From NCBI GenBank assembly GCA_016217545.1, contig JACRHT010000017.1:806001-870000 (forward strand): DNA of 64,000 nt, in the 5' to 3' direction. Shown in pieces: positions 15,665 through 24,851 of this stretch (position 1 is its first letter; each line of letters begins with the position of its first letter). This stretch comes from Opitutia bacterium (GTDB lineage: Bacteria > Verrucomicrobiota > Verrucomicrobiia > Opitutales > Opitutaceae). Below the pieces are notes generated by a model. That model was not told the DNA's origin. It saw only the letters and a list, made by a program, of their open reading frames with translations, and searched no databases. The position numbers and the translations under genes are program-made.

Positions 15665-17365
15665 ATGATTGCGGATTCTTCGAGTGTCCACACCGGACAA
15701 ATTCGGACGGACTACGTCTATTTTCCCAGCCGGACGGGGCTGAAGGTCGCGGCGTGCCTCGACCACACCGGCCAGCTCGCCAGCCGCCCGTGGGTGGTGA
15801 TCGCCCCGAAATACGGCGAGACCAAGAAAAACAACCTCCAGCTGGCCTATTATCTCGCGGCGAACGGCCTCAACGTCCTCCGCTTCGACCAGACCAACCA
15901 CGTCGGCGAGAGCGAGGGTCGCATGCAGGATTTCAGCCTGCCGGGCGCGGTCGACGACATCATCGCCTGCTACGACTTCCTCGCGGAAAAGGGCTATGCG
16001 CGCGAAGCGGTGCTCGTCTCGAACAGCCTCTCCGCCCGCTGCGCCTTCCGCGCCGCAGTCACGGAAACCCGGATCACCCGCCTCATCAGCGTCGTGGGCG
16101 TGGTGAACATGCAGCACACGCTGCGCGAGGTTTACCGCGAGGACATCTTCGGGACCTTCCTGCAAGGCCGCCACTGGGGCCTGACCGACATTCTCGGTTT
16201 CGACATCAACGGCGAAATCTTCCTCGGCACCGCGGTCGATACCCGCATGCACGATTTGGAGGGCACGGTCGCCGACATCGCGAAGCTCAAGGTGCCGCTG
16301 ATCTATTTCTTCGCAATGAACGACGCTTGGGTCGCCCACGGCGATGTCGTTCGCGCCACCGAAAATCAGCCGCTCGCCAAGCTCGTCGCCGTCGAAGGCG
16401 CGATGCACGAGGTCCGTGAGAATCCCCGCGCCGCCGAGCAGGTTTTCCGCCGTGTCGTCTGGGCCTGCCTCAGCGAGCGCGACTATCCCGGCGACGATCA
16501 AGCCAAGCTCCAGGTGCCCGACAAGAAGCTCGTCATCGCGCAGAACAAGGACGAGCGCGAGCGCCTCCGCCGCTCCGAGGCGCCCGCCGAGACCGAGACG
16601 AATTTCTGGTCCGGCTACCTTGAGAAATACTCCGTCCTCGAGAAATCGCAGGACTACCGCGACTACATGGAGCTGCTCGGCCGCCTCTGCGCGTTCCGCC
16701 CCGGCGCCGCCGTGCTCGATGCCGGCTGCGGCAACGGCATGTTCGGCCGCTGGGTGCTGCACGAGACCATCCGCCAGCGTCGCGTGAAGGCCGCTGCACC
16801 GGAAGCGCCGTCACTCTACGTCGGCCTCGAGCTGACCGAACGCGGCCTGAACGACGCCCTCGGCAACCACCTCACCACGCTCGATCGCGATCGCGCCGAA
16901 GTCGCGCGCGGCGGCCCGCCGGGCATGGGTTATCTGCGTTTCGACTTCAACGACCTCGGCGATGCCAGCGGCGCCCCTCGCCTGCCCTTCGCCGACGGCA
17001 CGTTCGACGTCGTGTGCTGCAGCCTCGTGCTCTCCTACCTGAAACGCCCGCAGCTGCTCCTGCGCGAACTGCACCGCGTCGCCAAACCCGGCGCTGTGCT
17101 CGTGGCGTCGAGCATGAAGCCGCACTGCGACATGTCGGCGATCTACCGCGATTTCATGGACCAGCAGGCCTCACCCGAGGAGCTGGAGCGCGCCCGCAAC
17201 CTCCTGCGCGCCGCCGGCAAGATCCGCCTGAAGGAGGAAGTCGGCCACTACGCGTTCTTCAGCGACACGGAGCTCGCCGGCCTCGTGCTCGAAACCGGTT
17301 TCAGCGTGCGCGAGAGCTTTCACTCGCTCGGCAACCAGGCGGTGGTTATCAAGGCCCAGAAGTGA
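15665..17365 (+). CDS. Fusion: LuxD-like acyltransferase/hydrolase plus SAM methyltransferase
   Basis: 566 residues. Residues about 15-270 are an alpha/beta hydrolase closest in look to LuxD, the bioluminescence acyl-ACP thioesterase/acyltransferase. The nucleophile elbow is SLSAR with S123, the acid is D220 in AMNDAWV and the histidine is H248 in GAMHEVREN. The Ser-Asp spacing of 97 equals that of the LuxD triad (114/211/241). After a charged linker (about 290-320), residues about 335-566 form a class I methyltransferase with DAGCGNG (352-358) and FDVVCCSLVLSYL. It could release and methylate an acyl chain. Its TGA overlaps the GTG of the membrane kinase gene, so they are co-translated. The product is unknown. 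Confidence 0.8.
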   Translation: MIADSSSVHTGQIRTDYVYFPSRTGLKVAACLDHTGQLASRPWVVIAPKYGETKKNNLQLAYYLAANGLNVLRFDQTNHVGESEGRMQDFSLPGAVDDIIACYDFLAEKGYAREAVLVSNSLSARCAFRAAVTETRITRLISVVGVVNMQHTLREVYREDIFGTFLQGRHWGLTDILGFDINGEIFLGTAVDTRMHDLEGTVADIAKLKVPLIYFFAMNDAWVAHGDVVRATENQPLAKLVAVEGAMHEVRENPRAAEQVFRRVVWACLSERDYPGDDQAKLQVPDKKLVIAQNKDERERLRRSEAPAETETNFWSGYLEKYSVLEKSQDYRDYMELLGRLCAFRPGAAVLDAGCGNGMFGRWVLHETIRQRRVKAAAPEAPSLYVGLELTERGLNDALGNHLTTLDRDRAEVARGGPPGMGYLRFDFNDLGDASGAPRLPFADGTFDVVCCSLVLSYLKRPQLLLRELHRVAKPGAVLVASSMKPHCDMSAIYRDFMDQQASPEELERARNLLRAAGKIRLKEEVGHYAFFSDTELAGLVLETGFSVRESFHSLGNQAVVIKAQK

Positions 17366-19461
17366 GCGGCTATCTCGCCATCTCCTCGTTCCTGAATTTC
17401 CTGGGAGCTGGCATTCTCGCGTTCGCCGTCGTCGCCCGCGGACGGCAGGATAGCATCAACATCCGGTTCGGCGTCTTCGCGTTCTTCACCGGCTGCTGGT
17501 CCGCGGCCTACTTCCTCTGGCAAATCGCCGACGACGCCACGCACGCGCTGTTCTTCACGCGCCTGCTGATGCTGTTCGCGTATTTCGTGCCGGTCGCGTT
17601 CTTCCATTTCATCTCGGAACTCTGCGGCGAGGACCACCGCTGGTGGGTCCGCGGCGGCTACGTGACCGCCATCGTGCTGGCGTTGGTGAATTTCACCCCG
17701 CACATGGTGGCGGGCGTCGGCCCCATGATGTCGATGCCTTACTGGCCGCGGGCCGGTTCGCTCTACTGGGTTTATCTGACGCTCTTCGGCGCGTTCACCC
17801 TCCAAGCCGGCTACCTGCTGATCAAGCACCTCCGCGCGGCCACCGGCGGGCGCGCCACGCAGCTCCGCAACATCCTGCTCGCCTCGATCGTCGGCTTCAG
17901 CGGCGGCGCAACAAACTTCCCTCTCTGGTATGGCGTGAAGCTCGCCCCGTTCGGCAACCTGCTCATCTTCCTCTACCTCGTGATCATGGCGCACGCGGTG
18001 TCGCGCTACCAGCTGCCGCTCGTCACCTACGACTTCGTCCACGCCACCGTCCAGCTCGGCATCGCGGTCACGCTGGGCGTCTTCTACCTGCTGCTCATCG
18101 CGACCATCGGGCCGCCGCTCGGCTACGAATTCGGGTCGGTCGAACTGCTCACCCACTTCCTCGTCTGCATCGTCATCTGCCTGTTCTTCCTCTGGGCCGC
18201 GCCTCGATTGCAACGCGCCACCGATCGCATCCTCGCGCAAACTTACCTCCGCCGCCGCCAGGGCCAGCAACAGGCGCTCAAGGAATTCGGCGTCCGCCTC
18301 GTCTCGCTCGGCAGTGAACAGGAAATCTTCGAAAACACCGCGCGCGAGATCGCCAAGGCCTTCAACCTCGAAGCCGCCGTCGCCTACGCGCGCACCGAAT
18401 TCGACCGCGACTACCAGCTGCGCGCCGTGCACGGCTGGCCGCGCGCGCCGCAGATTCTCCCCATCGATTTCGCCCTCACACGCGTGTTCCAGGAACGCCC
18501 GGGCCCGCTGTTCTTCGATGGCTCGGAAGTCGAATTCGCCCCCGACGTCGTGCAGGCCCTGGCCACTTGGCGCGAAAAACTCCCCGTCGAGGCCGCCTTC
18601 CCCATCGCCAGCGACGACTTCATCTCCGGCATCCTCCTCCTCGGACCGCGCGAACGCGGCGAACGCTACACCGAAGCCGAGATCACGCTCCTCGAGTCAC
18701 TGTGCCTCCAGGTCGCCGTCACGCTCCGCGCCCGCCAACTGGAGCGCCGCGCCAGCCAGACCGAGAAACTGATCGCGCTTGGCACGCTCGCCGCCGGCCT
18801 CGCCCACGAACTGCGCAACCCGCTCACCTCGATCCAGACCTTTTCCGCGCTGCTGAAGGAGAGCCGGCCGGATCCAGACTCGCTCCATGAATTCAGCGGC
18901 GTCGTGCAACGCGACGTGAACCGCATCGCCAGCATCGTCGAAAACGTCGCCGCCTTCGCCGAGAGCAACAAGGTCGAGATGACCGCCGTCAGCCTCGCCG
19001 AAGTCGTCCGCACCGTCGCCGAGATCATCCGCCCCGAGGCCGACCGCGTGCACGTCGTGCTCTCGCTCGAAGCCGTCTCGCAGCTGCCGCCGGTGCGCGG
19101 CAACCACAGCCAGCTGCTCCAGGTCTTCCTCAATCTCTCGCAAAACGCGCTCCAAGCCATGGAGCCGAAGGGCGGCGGCCAGCTGAAATTCTCGCTCGAG
19201 CTTCGCACCGCCGACGTGCCGACACCACAGCTCTGCGCCAGCGTCAGCGACAACGGCCCGGGCATCGACCCGAAAGTCCAGCCGCGCATCTTCGAGCCGT
19301 TCACGACCACGAAGGCCACCGGCGAACGCCGCGGCAAACACGGCATGGGCCTCGGTCTCGCGATCGTGAAGCGCATCGTGCAGCACCACCACGGCGAAAT
19401 CCAAGTCGCCAGCACGCCCGGTCAGGGCACCACTTTCCGCGTCTACTTGCCGCCCGCGTAA
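17362..19461 (+). CDS. Membrane sensor histidine kinase, multi-TM N-terminus with GAF domain
   Basis: 699 residues from a GTG overlapping the previous stop. Residues 1 to about 285 contain about eight hydrophobic helices like the seven-helix sensor input found in PrsK-type kinases. A GAF domain spans about 310-465. H482 in GLAHELRNPLTSIQ is the phosphoacceptor. The ATPase domain has N in NLSQNALQAM, DNGPGIDP, FEPFTTTK and GMGLGLAIVKRIV. Translational coupling to an acyltransferase-methyltransferase fusion suggests it senses that enzyme's product or substrate in the membrane. The cognate regulator is probably the next gene, 3 bp downstream. A PrsK-like role with PEP-CTERM proteins is another option. 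Confidence 0.9.
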   Translation: MSGYLAISSFLNFLGAGILAFAVVARGRQDSINIRFGVFAFFTGCWSAAYFLWQIADDATHALFFTRLLMLFAYFVPVAFFHFISELCGEDHRWWVRGGYVTAIVLALVNFTPHMVAGVGPMMSMPYWPRAGSLYWVYLTLFGAFTLQAGYLLIKHLRAATGGRATQLRNILLASIVGFSGGATNFPLWYGVKLAPFGNLLIFLYLVIMAHAVSRYQLPLVTYDFVHATVQLGIAVTLGVFYLLLIATIGPPLGYEFGSVELLTHFLVCIVICLFFLWAAPRLQRATDRILAQTYLRRRQGQQQALKEFGVRLVSLGSEQEIFENTAREIAKAFNLEAAVAYARTEFDRDYQLRAVHGWPRAPQILPIDFALTRVFQERPGPLFFDGSEVEFAPDVVQALATWREKLPVEAAFPIASDDFISGILLLGPRERGERYTEAEITLLESLCLQVAVTLRARQLERRASQTEKLIALGTLAAGLAHELRNPLTSIQTFSALLKESRPDPDSLHEFSGVVQRDVNRIASIVENVAAFAESNKVEMTAVSLAEVVRTVAEIIRPEADRVHVVLSLEAVSQLPPVRGNHSQLLQVFLNLSQNALQAMEPKGGGQLKFSLELRTADVPTPQLCASVSDNGPGIDPKVQPRIFEPFTTTKATGERRGKHGMGLGLAIVKRIVQHHHGEIQVASTPGQGTTFRVYLPPA

Positions 19462-19464
19462 CCG

Positions 19465-20805
19465 ATGTCCGCCGCCGCCACCATTCCCGTCAACGGCCCC
19501 GCCGCGCTCCGCGCCCTCGCGCGCGCGTTCGGGCAATTCGACAACTTCGACCGCTTCGTCGCCGGTCTGCAGGCCGCGCTCGACCGCTCGCCGACCTTCG
19601 AGCATTCGCTCATCGCGCTCGACCGCGGCATCGCGGAAGGCGTCTCGCGCTTCCCGCCCGCCACGCTCTCGCTCCCGATCATGAGCGACGCCGGCAACCT
19701 CGGTGCGTTGCAGGTCGGCGTGGACCAGCGCCGGCCGTTCGCCGCGGAAGACCTTCACCTGCTCGCGGGCCTCGCCGACTTCCTCGGCGCCGCACTGTCG
19801 CAGGCGCAGCGCGCGCAGGACGCCGCGCGCGGCCGCGAACTGCTGCGCCTGTTGCTGAATCAAGCGCCCGTCGGCATCGCCGCCTACGGCCTGGATCGCC
19901 GTCCGATCGTCGCCAACGAATCCGCCGTCCGCTGGCTCGGATCCGCGACGCTGCCGTTCGCGGACTTCGAGACCGGCACGGAGAACTTCCACCTGCGTGC
20001 CGACGGCAAACTCGTCTATGGCGAAGTCCGCCGCGCCCCCGACGCGGGCGGCGTGTGGATTCTCGTGCTGCAGGACCTCACGCCGGACCAGAGTCGGCTG
20101 ATGGACGGCTTCCAGCGCGAGGTGTTCCGCGCGCTGGCGGGCAACCAACGTTGCGGCATCGCGCTCGTCGAAAGCGCCGATCCGCAGAACGGCGTCCTCC
20201 GCCGCCTGCCGGCCGTGCGCGCCGCGCTCCAGAATTCCGAAATCGCCGGACCCTACGACGCCCACCGCATCGGCCTCGTGCTCGCCGGCGGCGGCCTCGC
20301 GCTCCGCGCCCGCCTGAGACAGGTGCGCGGCGCTTTCGCCGGAGTGCCCGGCTTGCGCCTGAGTTACTCCGAACTCGGTCGCGACGGCCGCACGCCGGAC
20401 GCGCTCCTTGCCTCCGCCCTGCAACGCTCCGGTCTCTACGACGAGTTGCTGCGCCCCGCCGTGCTCGTGCAGGATGACAATCCCGCCGTCGCCGACACGC
20501 TCGCCATGGTGCTCGGCCGCGACTTCCACGTCGTGAAGAGCCCGAACGCCGACCGCACGCGCGCGCTGCTCGTCGACGAGACGTTCGAAGGCCTCGTCAT
20601 CGAACTCGATCCTCGCGCCGGCCCGTCCGGCGCCGAGCTCGCGCGAGAGGCCCGCCTGCTGCAACCCGGCATTCAGTCTTTCCTCACGACGATCGGCGAA
20701 GCCGCCATTCCGCCCGCGACGACCGACGCGACCGTGGTCGAAAAACCGTTCAACGTCGCCGCGCTGACCGCGCTCGTGCGCGAAAAGCTCGCGCCCCAGT
20801 CCTAG
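19465..20805 (+). CDS. GAF-PAS-receiver signalling protein without DNA-binding domain
   Basis: 446 residues. A GAF-like domain spans about 20-125, a PAS-like domain about 125-225 (LNQAPVGIAAYGLDRRPIVANESAVRWLG), an unassigned stretch about 225-325, and a receiver domain about 332-446. The receiver has DD (337-338), a candidate acceptor D382 in IELDP and K427 in VEKPF, so it can probably be phosphorylated. No kinase or DNA-binding region is present. As the third gene of the operon it is the likely phosphorylation partner of the membrane kinase just upstream and may act by protein contact. It converges with the ABC ATPase gene, with 13 bp between stops. Confidence 0.78.
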   Translation: MSAAATIPVNGPAALRALARAFGQFDNFDRFVAGLQAALDRSPTFEHSLIALDRGIAEGVSRFPPATLSLPIMSDAGNLGALQVGVDQRRPFAAEDLHLLAGLADFLGAALSQAQRAQDAARGRELLRLLLNQAPVGIAAYGLDRRPIVANESAVRWLGSATLPFADFETGTENFHLRADGKLVYGEVRRAPDAGGVWILVLQDLTPDQSRLMDGFQREVFRALAGNQRCGIALVESADPQNGVLRRLPAVRAALQNSEIAGPYDAHRIGLVLAGGGLALRARLRQVRGAFAGVPGLRLSYSELGRDGRTPDALLASALQRSGLYDELLRPAVLVQDDNPAVADTLAMVLGRDFHVVKSPNADRTRALLVDETFEGLVIELDPRAGPSGAELAREARLLQPGIQSFLTTIGEAAIPPATTDATVVEKPFNVAALTALVREKLAPQS

Positions 20806-20818
20806 TCGCTCCGCGCGT

Positions 20819-21802
20819 TCAACGCGCCGCGGCGCCGCGCGAGAAAATCTCGCTGATGATGTCCTCGAGCGGGACATCCTGGATTGTGATATCGTCCACC
20901 GCGCCCTGCTGGAGGATTTGCTGGCACACCGCCGTCACCTGCTCGCTCGGCACGTGGAGGAGAATCTCGCCGTCTTCGCACGTCTTCGCCTCGCCGGAGC
21001 TTGGTTTCCAATCCGCCGGGAACGCGCCGTCGCGCGGCTTGAACTTGATGATGCGCTGCCGCGCGCCCGCGCCCGCGATGCGGTCGAGGTTGCCGTCGTA
21101 GATCTTCTTGCCGTGGTCGATCACGATCACGCGTTCGCAGAGCTGCGAAATATCGGCCATGTAGTGGCTCGTGAGCAGGATCGTCGTCTTGTTCTTCCGG
21201 TTATAGGAGCGGAGGAAGTCGCGGACGTTCTTCTGCGACACGACGTCGAGGCCGATCGTCGGCTCGTCGAGGAACAGCACGCGCGGGCGATGCAGGAGCG
21301 CCGCGATCAGCTCCATCTTCATGCGCTCACCGAGCGAGAGCTCGCGCACCTGCACGTTCAGCTTGTGACCGACGCCGAGCAGTGCGACCAACTCGTCGAG
21401 CGTCTGCTGATACTCTTTCGGCTCGAGCCCGTAGATCGCGCGCAGCAGGAAAAACGACTCGAGCGCCGGCAGGTCCCACCACAGCTGGTTCTTCTGGCCG
21501 AGCACGAGCGCGAAGAGCCGGCGGTAGGCGTTCTCGCGCTTCGACGGATCGAAGCCCGCCACGCGCGCCTGGCCGCTCGTGGGATAAATGAGACCCGACA
21601 GCATCTTCAACGTCGTGGTCTTGCCCGCGCCGTTCGGTCCGAGGAAGCCGACGAATTCGCCCTCCTTGATCGAGAAACTGATGTTGTCCGCCGCGCGCGT
21701 CTCCTCGAAATCGCGTTTGAACAAGCCCGTCACGCCGCCCCAAAAACCGGGCTTTTTCTTGTAGGTGCGGAAGACGCGCGTGAGATTTTCGACTTCGATC
21801 AT
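20819..21802 (-). CDS. ABC transporter ATP-binding protein (ABC-2 drug/polysaccharide type), orphan
   Basis: 327 residues. Walker A is GPNGAGKTT, the Q-loop is in VLGQKNQLWWDLPA, the signature is ELSLGERMK, Walker B is VLFLDEPTIGLD and the H-loop is LLTSHYM. The long N-terminal leader with TYKKKPGFWGGVTGLFKR and the VLGQKNQLWWDLP motif are typical of the ABC-2 exporters annotated as Gll/ DUF4162-type ATPases. These normally stand next to two permease genes. Here the downstream neighbour is the convergent receiver gene and the upstream one is divergent add, so its permeases must be encoded elsewhere. Confidence 0.9.
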   Translation of the reverse strand: MIEVENLTRVFRTYKKKPGFWGGVTGLFKRDFEETRAADNISFSIKEGEFVGFLGPNGAGKTTTLKMLSGLIYPTSGQARVAGFDPSKRENAYRRLFALVLGQKNQLWWDLPALESFFLLRAIYGLEPKEYQQTLDELVALLGVGHKLNVQVRELSLGERMKMELIAALLHRPRVLFLDEPTIGLDVVSQKNVRDFLRSYNRKNKTTILLTSHYMADISQLCERVIVIDHGKKIYDGNLDRIAGAGARQRIIKFKPRDGAFPADWKPSSGEAKTCEDGEILLHVPSEQVTAVCQQILQQGAVDDITIQDVPLEDIISEIFSRGAAAR

Positions 21803-21883
21803 CGGGCCGGGCAGTGAAGACGGATTGCCGCCAAACGCAACCGCAGCGTTGTGCCCGGCGCGACGTATCTTCAGACTGCGCGA

Positions 21884-22867
21884 ATGTCAGATTCTTTGCC
21901 GCTTCTCGACCTCCACCGCCACCTCGACGGCAGCGTCCGTCTCGCGACGATCCTAGAACTCGGCCAAAAATTCGGCGTGCGGCTCCCGGGCGACACCATC
22001 GAGACGCTCCGTCCGCACGTGCAGATTCACGGCGCCGTGCAGGACCTCATCGCGTTTCTGCAGCGGCTTGACTGGATGGTCGGCGTGCTCGGCGACACCG
22101 ACGCCTGCCGCCGCGTCGCGCGGGAAAACGTCGAGGACGCCCACCGCGAGGGCATCGCGTATCTCGAGCTGCGCTTCAGCCCGTATTTCATGGCGCAGGC
22201 CCACAACCTCGACCAGCGCGACGTTATCACCGCCATCGCGGAAGGCGTGCGCGAAGGCAGCCGCGCCACGGGAGTAAAGGTGAAGCTCATCGGCATCCTC
22301 AGCCGCACCTTCGGCCCGGAGAGTTGCACACGCGAGCTGGAGGCGCTCCTCGCGCACCGCGACTTGATCACCGCGCTGGACCTCGCCGGCGACGAGAAGA
22401 ACTGGCCCGCCGAACTCTTCCGCGAGCACTTCAAGCGCGGCCGCGACGCCGGCTGGCACATCACCGTCCACGCTGGCGAAGCCGGCGGCGCGCCGAGCGT
22501 CTGGGCCGCCCTGCGCGAACTCGGCGCCACCCGCATCGGCCATTGCGTCCGAGCCGTCGACGATCCCGTGCTCATGGACTACCTGCGCGACCACCGCATC
22601 GGCATCGAGGCGAACCTCACGAGCAACATCCAGACGAACACCGTGCGCTCGCTCACCGAGCATCCGTTGAAGCAATTCCTCGCCCACGACCTACTCGCCA
22701 CCATCAACACCGACGACCCCGGCGTGAGCGACATCGACCTGCGCCACGAACTCGAAGTTGCCGCGCCCGCCGCCGGCCTCACGCCGGCCGAGATTCTCCA
22801 AGCCCGCCGCAACGCCCTCGAAATCGCCTACCTCACGCCGGCGGAAAAAGCCGCGCTGCTGAAGTAG
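21884..22867 (+). CDS. add: Adenosine deaminase
   Basis: 327 residues, the normal length. The metal and catalytic residues are in place: [12 protein letters not shown] (two zinc His), TVHAGEAGG (His and the catalytic Glu), RIGHCV (His) and INTDDPGVS (two Asp). It converts adenosine or deoxyadenosine to inosine in purine salvage. The ATG at 21884 opens [16 protein letters not shown] and fits the family; a GTG at 21851 would add an unneeded leader. It stands alone between the divergent ABC ATPase gene and a convergent aldo/keto reductase gene. Confidence 0.93.
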   Translation: MSDSLPLLDLHRHLDGSVRLATILELGQKFGVRLPGDTIETLRPHVQIHGAVQDLIAFLQRLDWMVGVLGDTDACRRVARENVEDAHREGIAYLELRFSPYFMAQAHNLDQRDVITAIAEGVREGSRATGVKVKLIGILSRTFGPESCTRELEALLAHRDLITALDLAGDEKNWPAELFREHFKRGRDAGWHITVHAGEAGGAPSVWAALRELGATRIGHCVRAVDDPVLMDYLRDHRIGIEANLTSNIQTNTVRSLTEHPLKQFLAHDLLATINTDDPGVSDIDLRHELEVAAPAAGLTPAEILQARRNALEIAYLTPAEKAALLK

Positions 22868-22925
22868 CAACCCCTGCAACCCTTCCCCGCCAACCCCGTC
22901 GCGCGCCAAGTAGCCCGGACGCCGA

Positions 22926-22942
22926 GTAACCTATTAGGTTAC
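22926..22942. repeat. Perfect AT-rich palindrome GTAACCTATTAGGTTAC
   Basis: Two 8-bp arms are exact reverse complements around one T. It lies between the convergent add and aldo/keto reductase genes. It is the perfect version of the copy at 10848-10864, and both are preceded by CGA. Flanking DNA is GC-rich. Confidence 0.75.
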
Positions 22943-23023
22943 CGCGCGACGCCGCGCCGGTCGACGACACCGACGTCGTCCCGCGGAAACCGCCCGGACT
23001 CCGCGAATGAACGGACGACGGTG

Positions 23024-24007
23024 CTACTCGAGCCCCGAATTCGACGCCGCTTCCAGCGCTCGTAGTTCTTCCGCGCTCAGACGAAAGCCCGCCGCCGCGA
23101 AATTGTCGTCGAGTTGCGCCGGGCGGCTGGCGCCGATGATCGGCACGACCGGAAACGGCCGCGTCCACAGATACGCCAGCACGACCGCATTCGCGGTCAC
23201 GCCGCGCGCCCGCGCCATCTCGCCCACCGCGCGCGCGAGCGCCTGATTCGCCGGCGTGTTGAATTCGTGCGCGGCGAAATCGCGCGGCTGCTTCTCGGGC
23301 GACAGCTGCGCCTTGGTGAAGAATCCCTTCGCCTGCGCCGTGTAGGGAATGACCGCCACGCCGCTCTCGACGTGAAAGGCGTGCACCGCCGCGTCCATTT
23401 TCACCCAGCCCGTGAAGCCCGGTTCCTTCGCCTGACGGCAACCGAGACACCAGAAGGGCTGGCTCGCCGTGAGCGTCTGCTGTCCGCTTCGCCGCGCGTA
23501 ATCGTGCGCCGCCCGCAGTCGCTCCGCCGTCCAGTTCGAAAACCCGAACGCCCGCACCTTGCCCTCGCGCGCGAAGGCATTGAGCACGTCCACGAAATGC
23601 TCGACCGGCCGCGCCGGGTCGTCGCGATGCAGCCAATAGAGGTCGATCGTCTCGAGGCGCAGCGTCCGCAGACTCGCTTCGAGGTCGGAGCGGATCTCCG
23701 CGGCCGAACTGCGCGGCACGTGGACCGTCGCGAGGTCGGGATGCATGCCCTTGGTCGCGACGACGAGCCGTTCGCGAATGCCTCGTGCGCGCAACCAGTC
23801 GCCGAGCACGCGTTCGCTGCGGCCCTTTTCGCCCGGCAGCCAATCGGAATACATCCGCGCCGTGTCGATGAAATTGCCGCCGAGCGCCACGAACCGATCG
23901 AGCAACGCAAACGTCGCCGCGTCGTCAAGCGGCGCTCCGAATGGCACGCCGCCGAGGCACAGCGGCGAAACTTCGAGCGGAATCCCGGCGAGGCGAACGC
24001 GCGTCAT
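23024..24007 (-). CDS. Aldo/keto reductase
   Basis: 327 residues. The AKR catalytic tetrad is readable as D in FIDTARMYSDW, Y in the same motif, K in VVATKG and H in YWLHRDDP. The NADPH-binding end contains VVPIIGASRPAQLDDN. AKRs reduce aldehydes and ketones with NADPH; the substrate here is unknown. The ATG at 24007 (MTRVRLAGIPLEVSPLCLGG) is the family-typical start. Upstream in-frame ATGs at 24058 and 24103 are possible but add a low-complexity leader. It lies 76 bp downstream of the methyltransferase gene on the same strand. Confidence 0.9.
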   Translation of the reverse strand: MTRVRLAGIPLEVSPLCLGGVPFGAPLDDAATFALLDRFVALGGNFIDTARMYSDWLPGEKGRSERVLGDWLRARGIRERLVVATKGMHPDLATVHVPRSSAAEIRSDLEASLRTLRLETIDLYWLHRDDPARPVEHFVDVLNAFAREGKVRAFGFSNWTAERLRAAHDYARRSGQQTLTASQPFWCLGCRQAKEPGFTGWVKMDAAVHAFHVESGVAVIPYTAQAKGFFTKAQLSPEKQPRDFAAHEFNTPANQALARAVGEMARARGVTANAVVLAYLWTRPFPVVPIIGASRPAQLDDNFAAAGFRLSAEELRALEAASNSGLE

Positions 24008-24083
24008 CTCACCGAGCGAATCCGCGCGGGCTGCAGGGGTCAACGTTCCCGCCGACATGCGACCCGCGCCGAACGCCACCCAT

Positions 24084-24845
24084 TCACTTCCAGAGGACGA
24101 CAAACTGTTCGTCCGCCGACGTGAACAGACGGCGAATCACGCGCAGTTTGCTGAGCAACAGGCGCACGCGCAGGTCGAACTGGCCCGTGGCTTTCGCGTA
24201 GCTCGGACGATAGAGGCTGCGCATCGTCTCATGCGCGCGCGGCAGGATGAGATGCCGACTGAACCCGGAGCGGCGGCCGAGTTCAGCGATTTTGGCGCAC
24301 GACATGTCCTTCTCGTGCACCCCGAACTCAGCAACCGCGCGCCTCGAAATCTCCGTTTCGCTGTGTCCCTCCCGCGTCTCGAACGCGATCATTGCGCCGC
24401 CCGGCCGCAGCGCGTCGTAGGCGCGTTGCACGGCGAGCTGTTCGTCCTCGGCGTGGTGCAGCGCGTCGAAAAACAACGCGTAGTCGAAGCCCGTTCCGGC
24501 CACGGGGTGTTCGTAGTCGCCGACCAGGAATTCCGCACCGGCGATCCCACGAAGTTCCTGCTGCCGCTTCGCGGCGGCGACGGCTTCCGGCGCAATGTCG
24601 ACCGCGGTGACGGCGTAGCCACGGGTGGCGAGAAAGAGCGAGAGCCACCCCGTGCCGCAACCGAACTCCACGATCCGCGCCGGCGGTGGCGTGAGAAAAT
24701 GAAACAGGGCATCCAGATGCGCGAGATTCGCCGCACAATTGTCCTCGGAAAACGGTTTAAGCGTCGCATGCCGGATGCCTTTCGGGCCGATGCGCGCGAA
24801 GTATTCACGCTCACCTTTTTTCGGATCGGGCTGACTCGACTGCAT
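24084..24845 (-). CDS. Class I SAM-dependent methyltransferase
   Basis: 253 residues. Motif I is IVEFGCGTGWLSLFLA, motif II ends in VDIAPEA, an acidic GDYEHP follows, and FDYALFFDALHHAED is the post-I motif. The C-terminal part after residue 190 (SLYRPSYAKATGQFDLRVRLLLSKL) is not a standard methyltransferase extension and may bind the substrate. The substrate is unknown. The surE stop is 6 bp upstream, so the two form an operon. Confidence 0.82.
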   Translation of the reverse strand: MQSSQPDPKKGEREYFARIGPKGIRHATLKPFSEDNCAANLAHLDALFHFLTPPPARIVEFGCGTGWLSLFLATRGYAVTAVDIAPEAVAAAKRQQELRGIAGAEFLVGDYEHPVAGTGFDYALFFDALHHAEDEQLAVQRAYDALRPGGAMIAFETREGHSETEISRRAVAEFGVHEKDMSCAKIAELGRRSGFSRHLILPRAHETMRSLYRPSYAKATGQFDLRVRLLLSKLRVIRRLFTSADEQFVVLWK

Positions 24846-24851
24846 CCGCTC

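Noticed and set aside
18697-20877. 726-residue minus-strand frame opposite the kinase and GAF-PAS-receiver genes
   Set aside because: It is antisense to clear domains with catalytic motifs and has a low-complexity composition.
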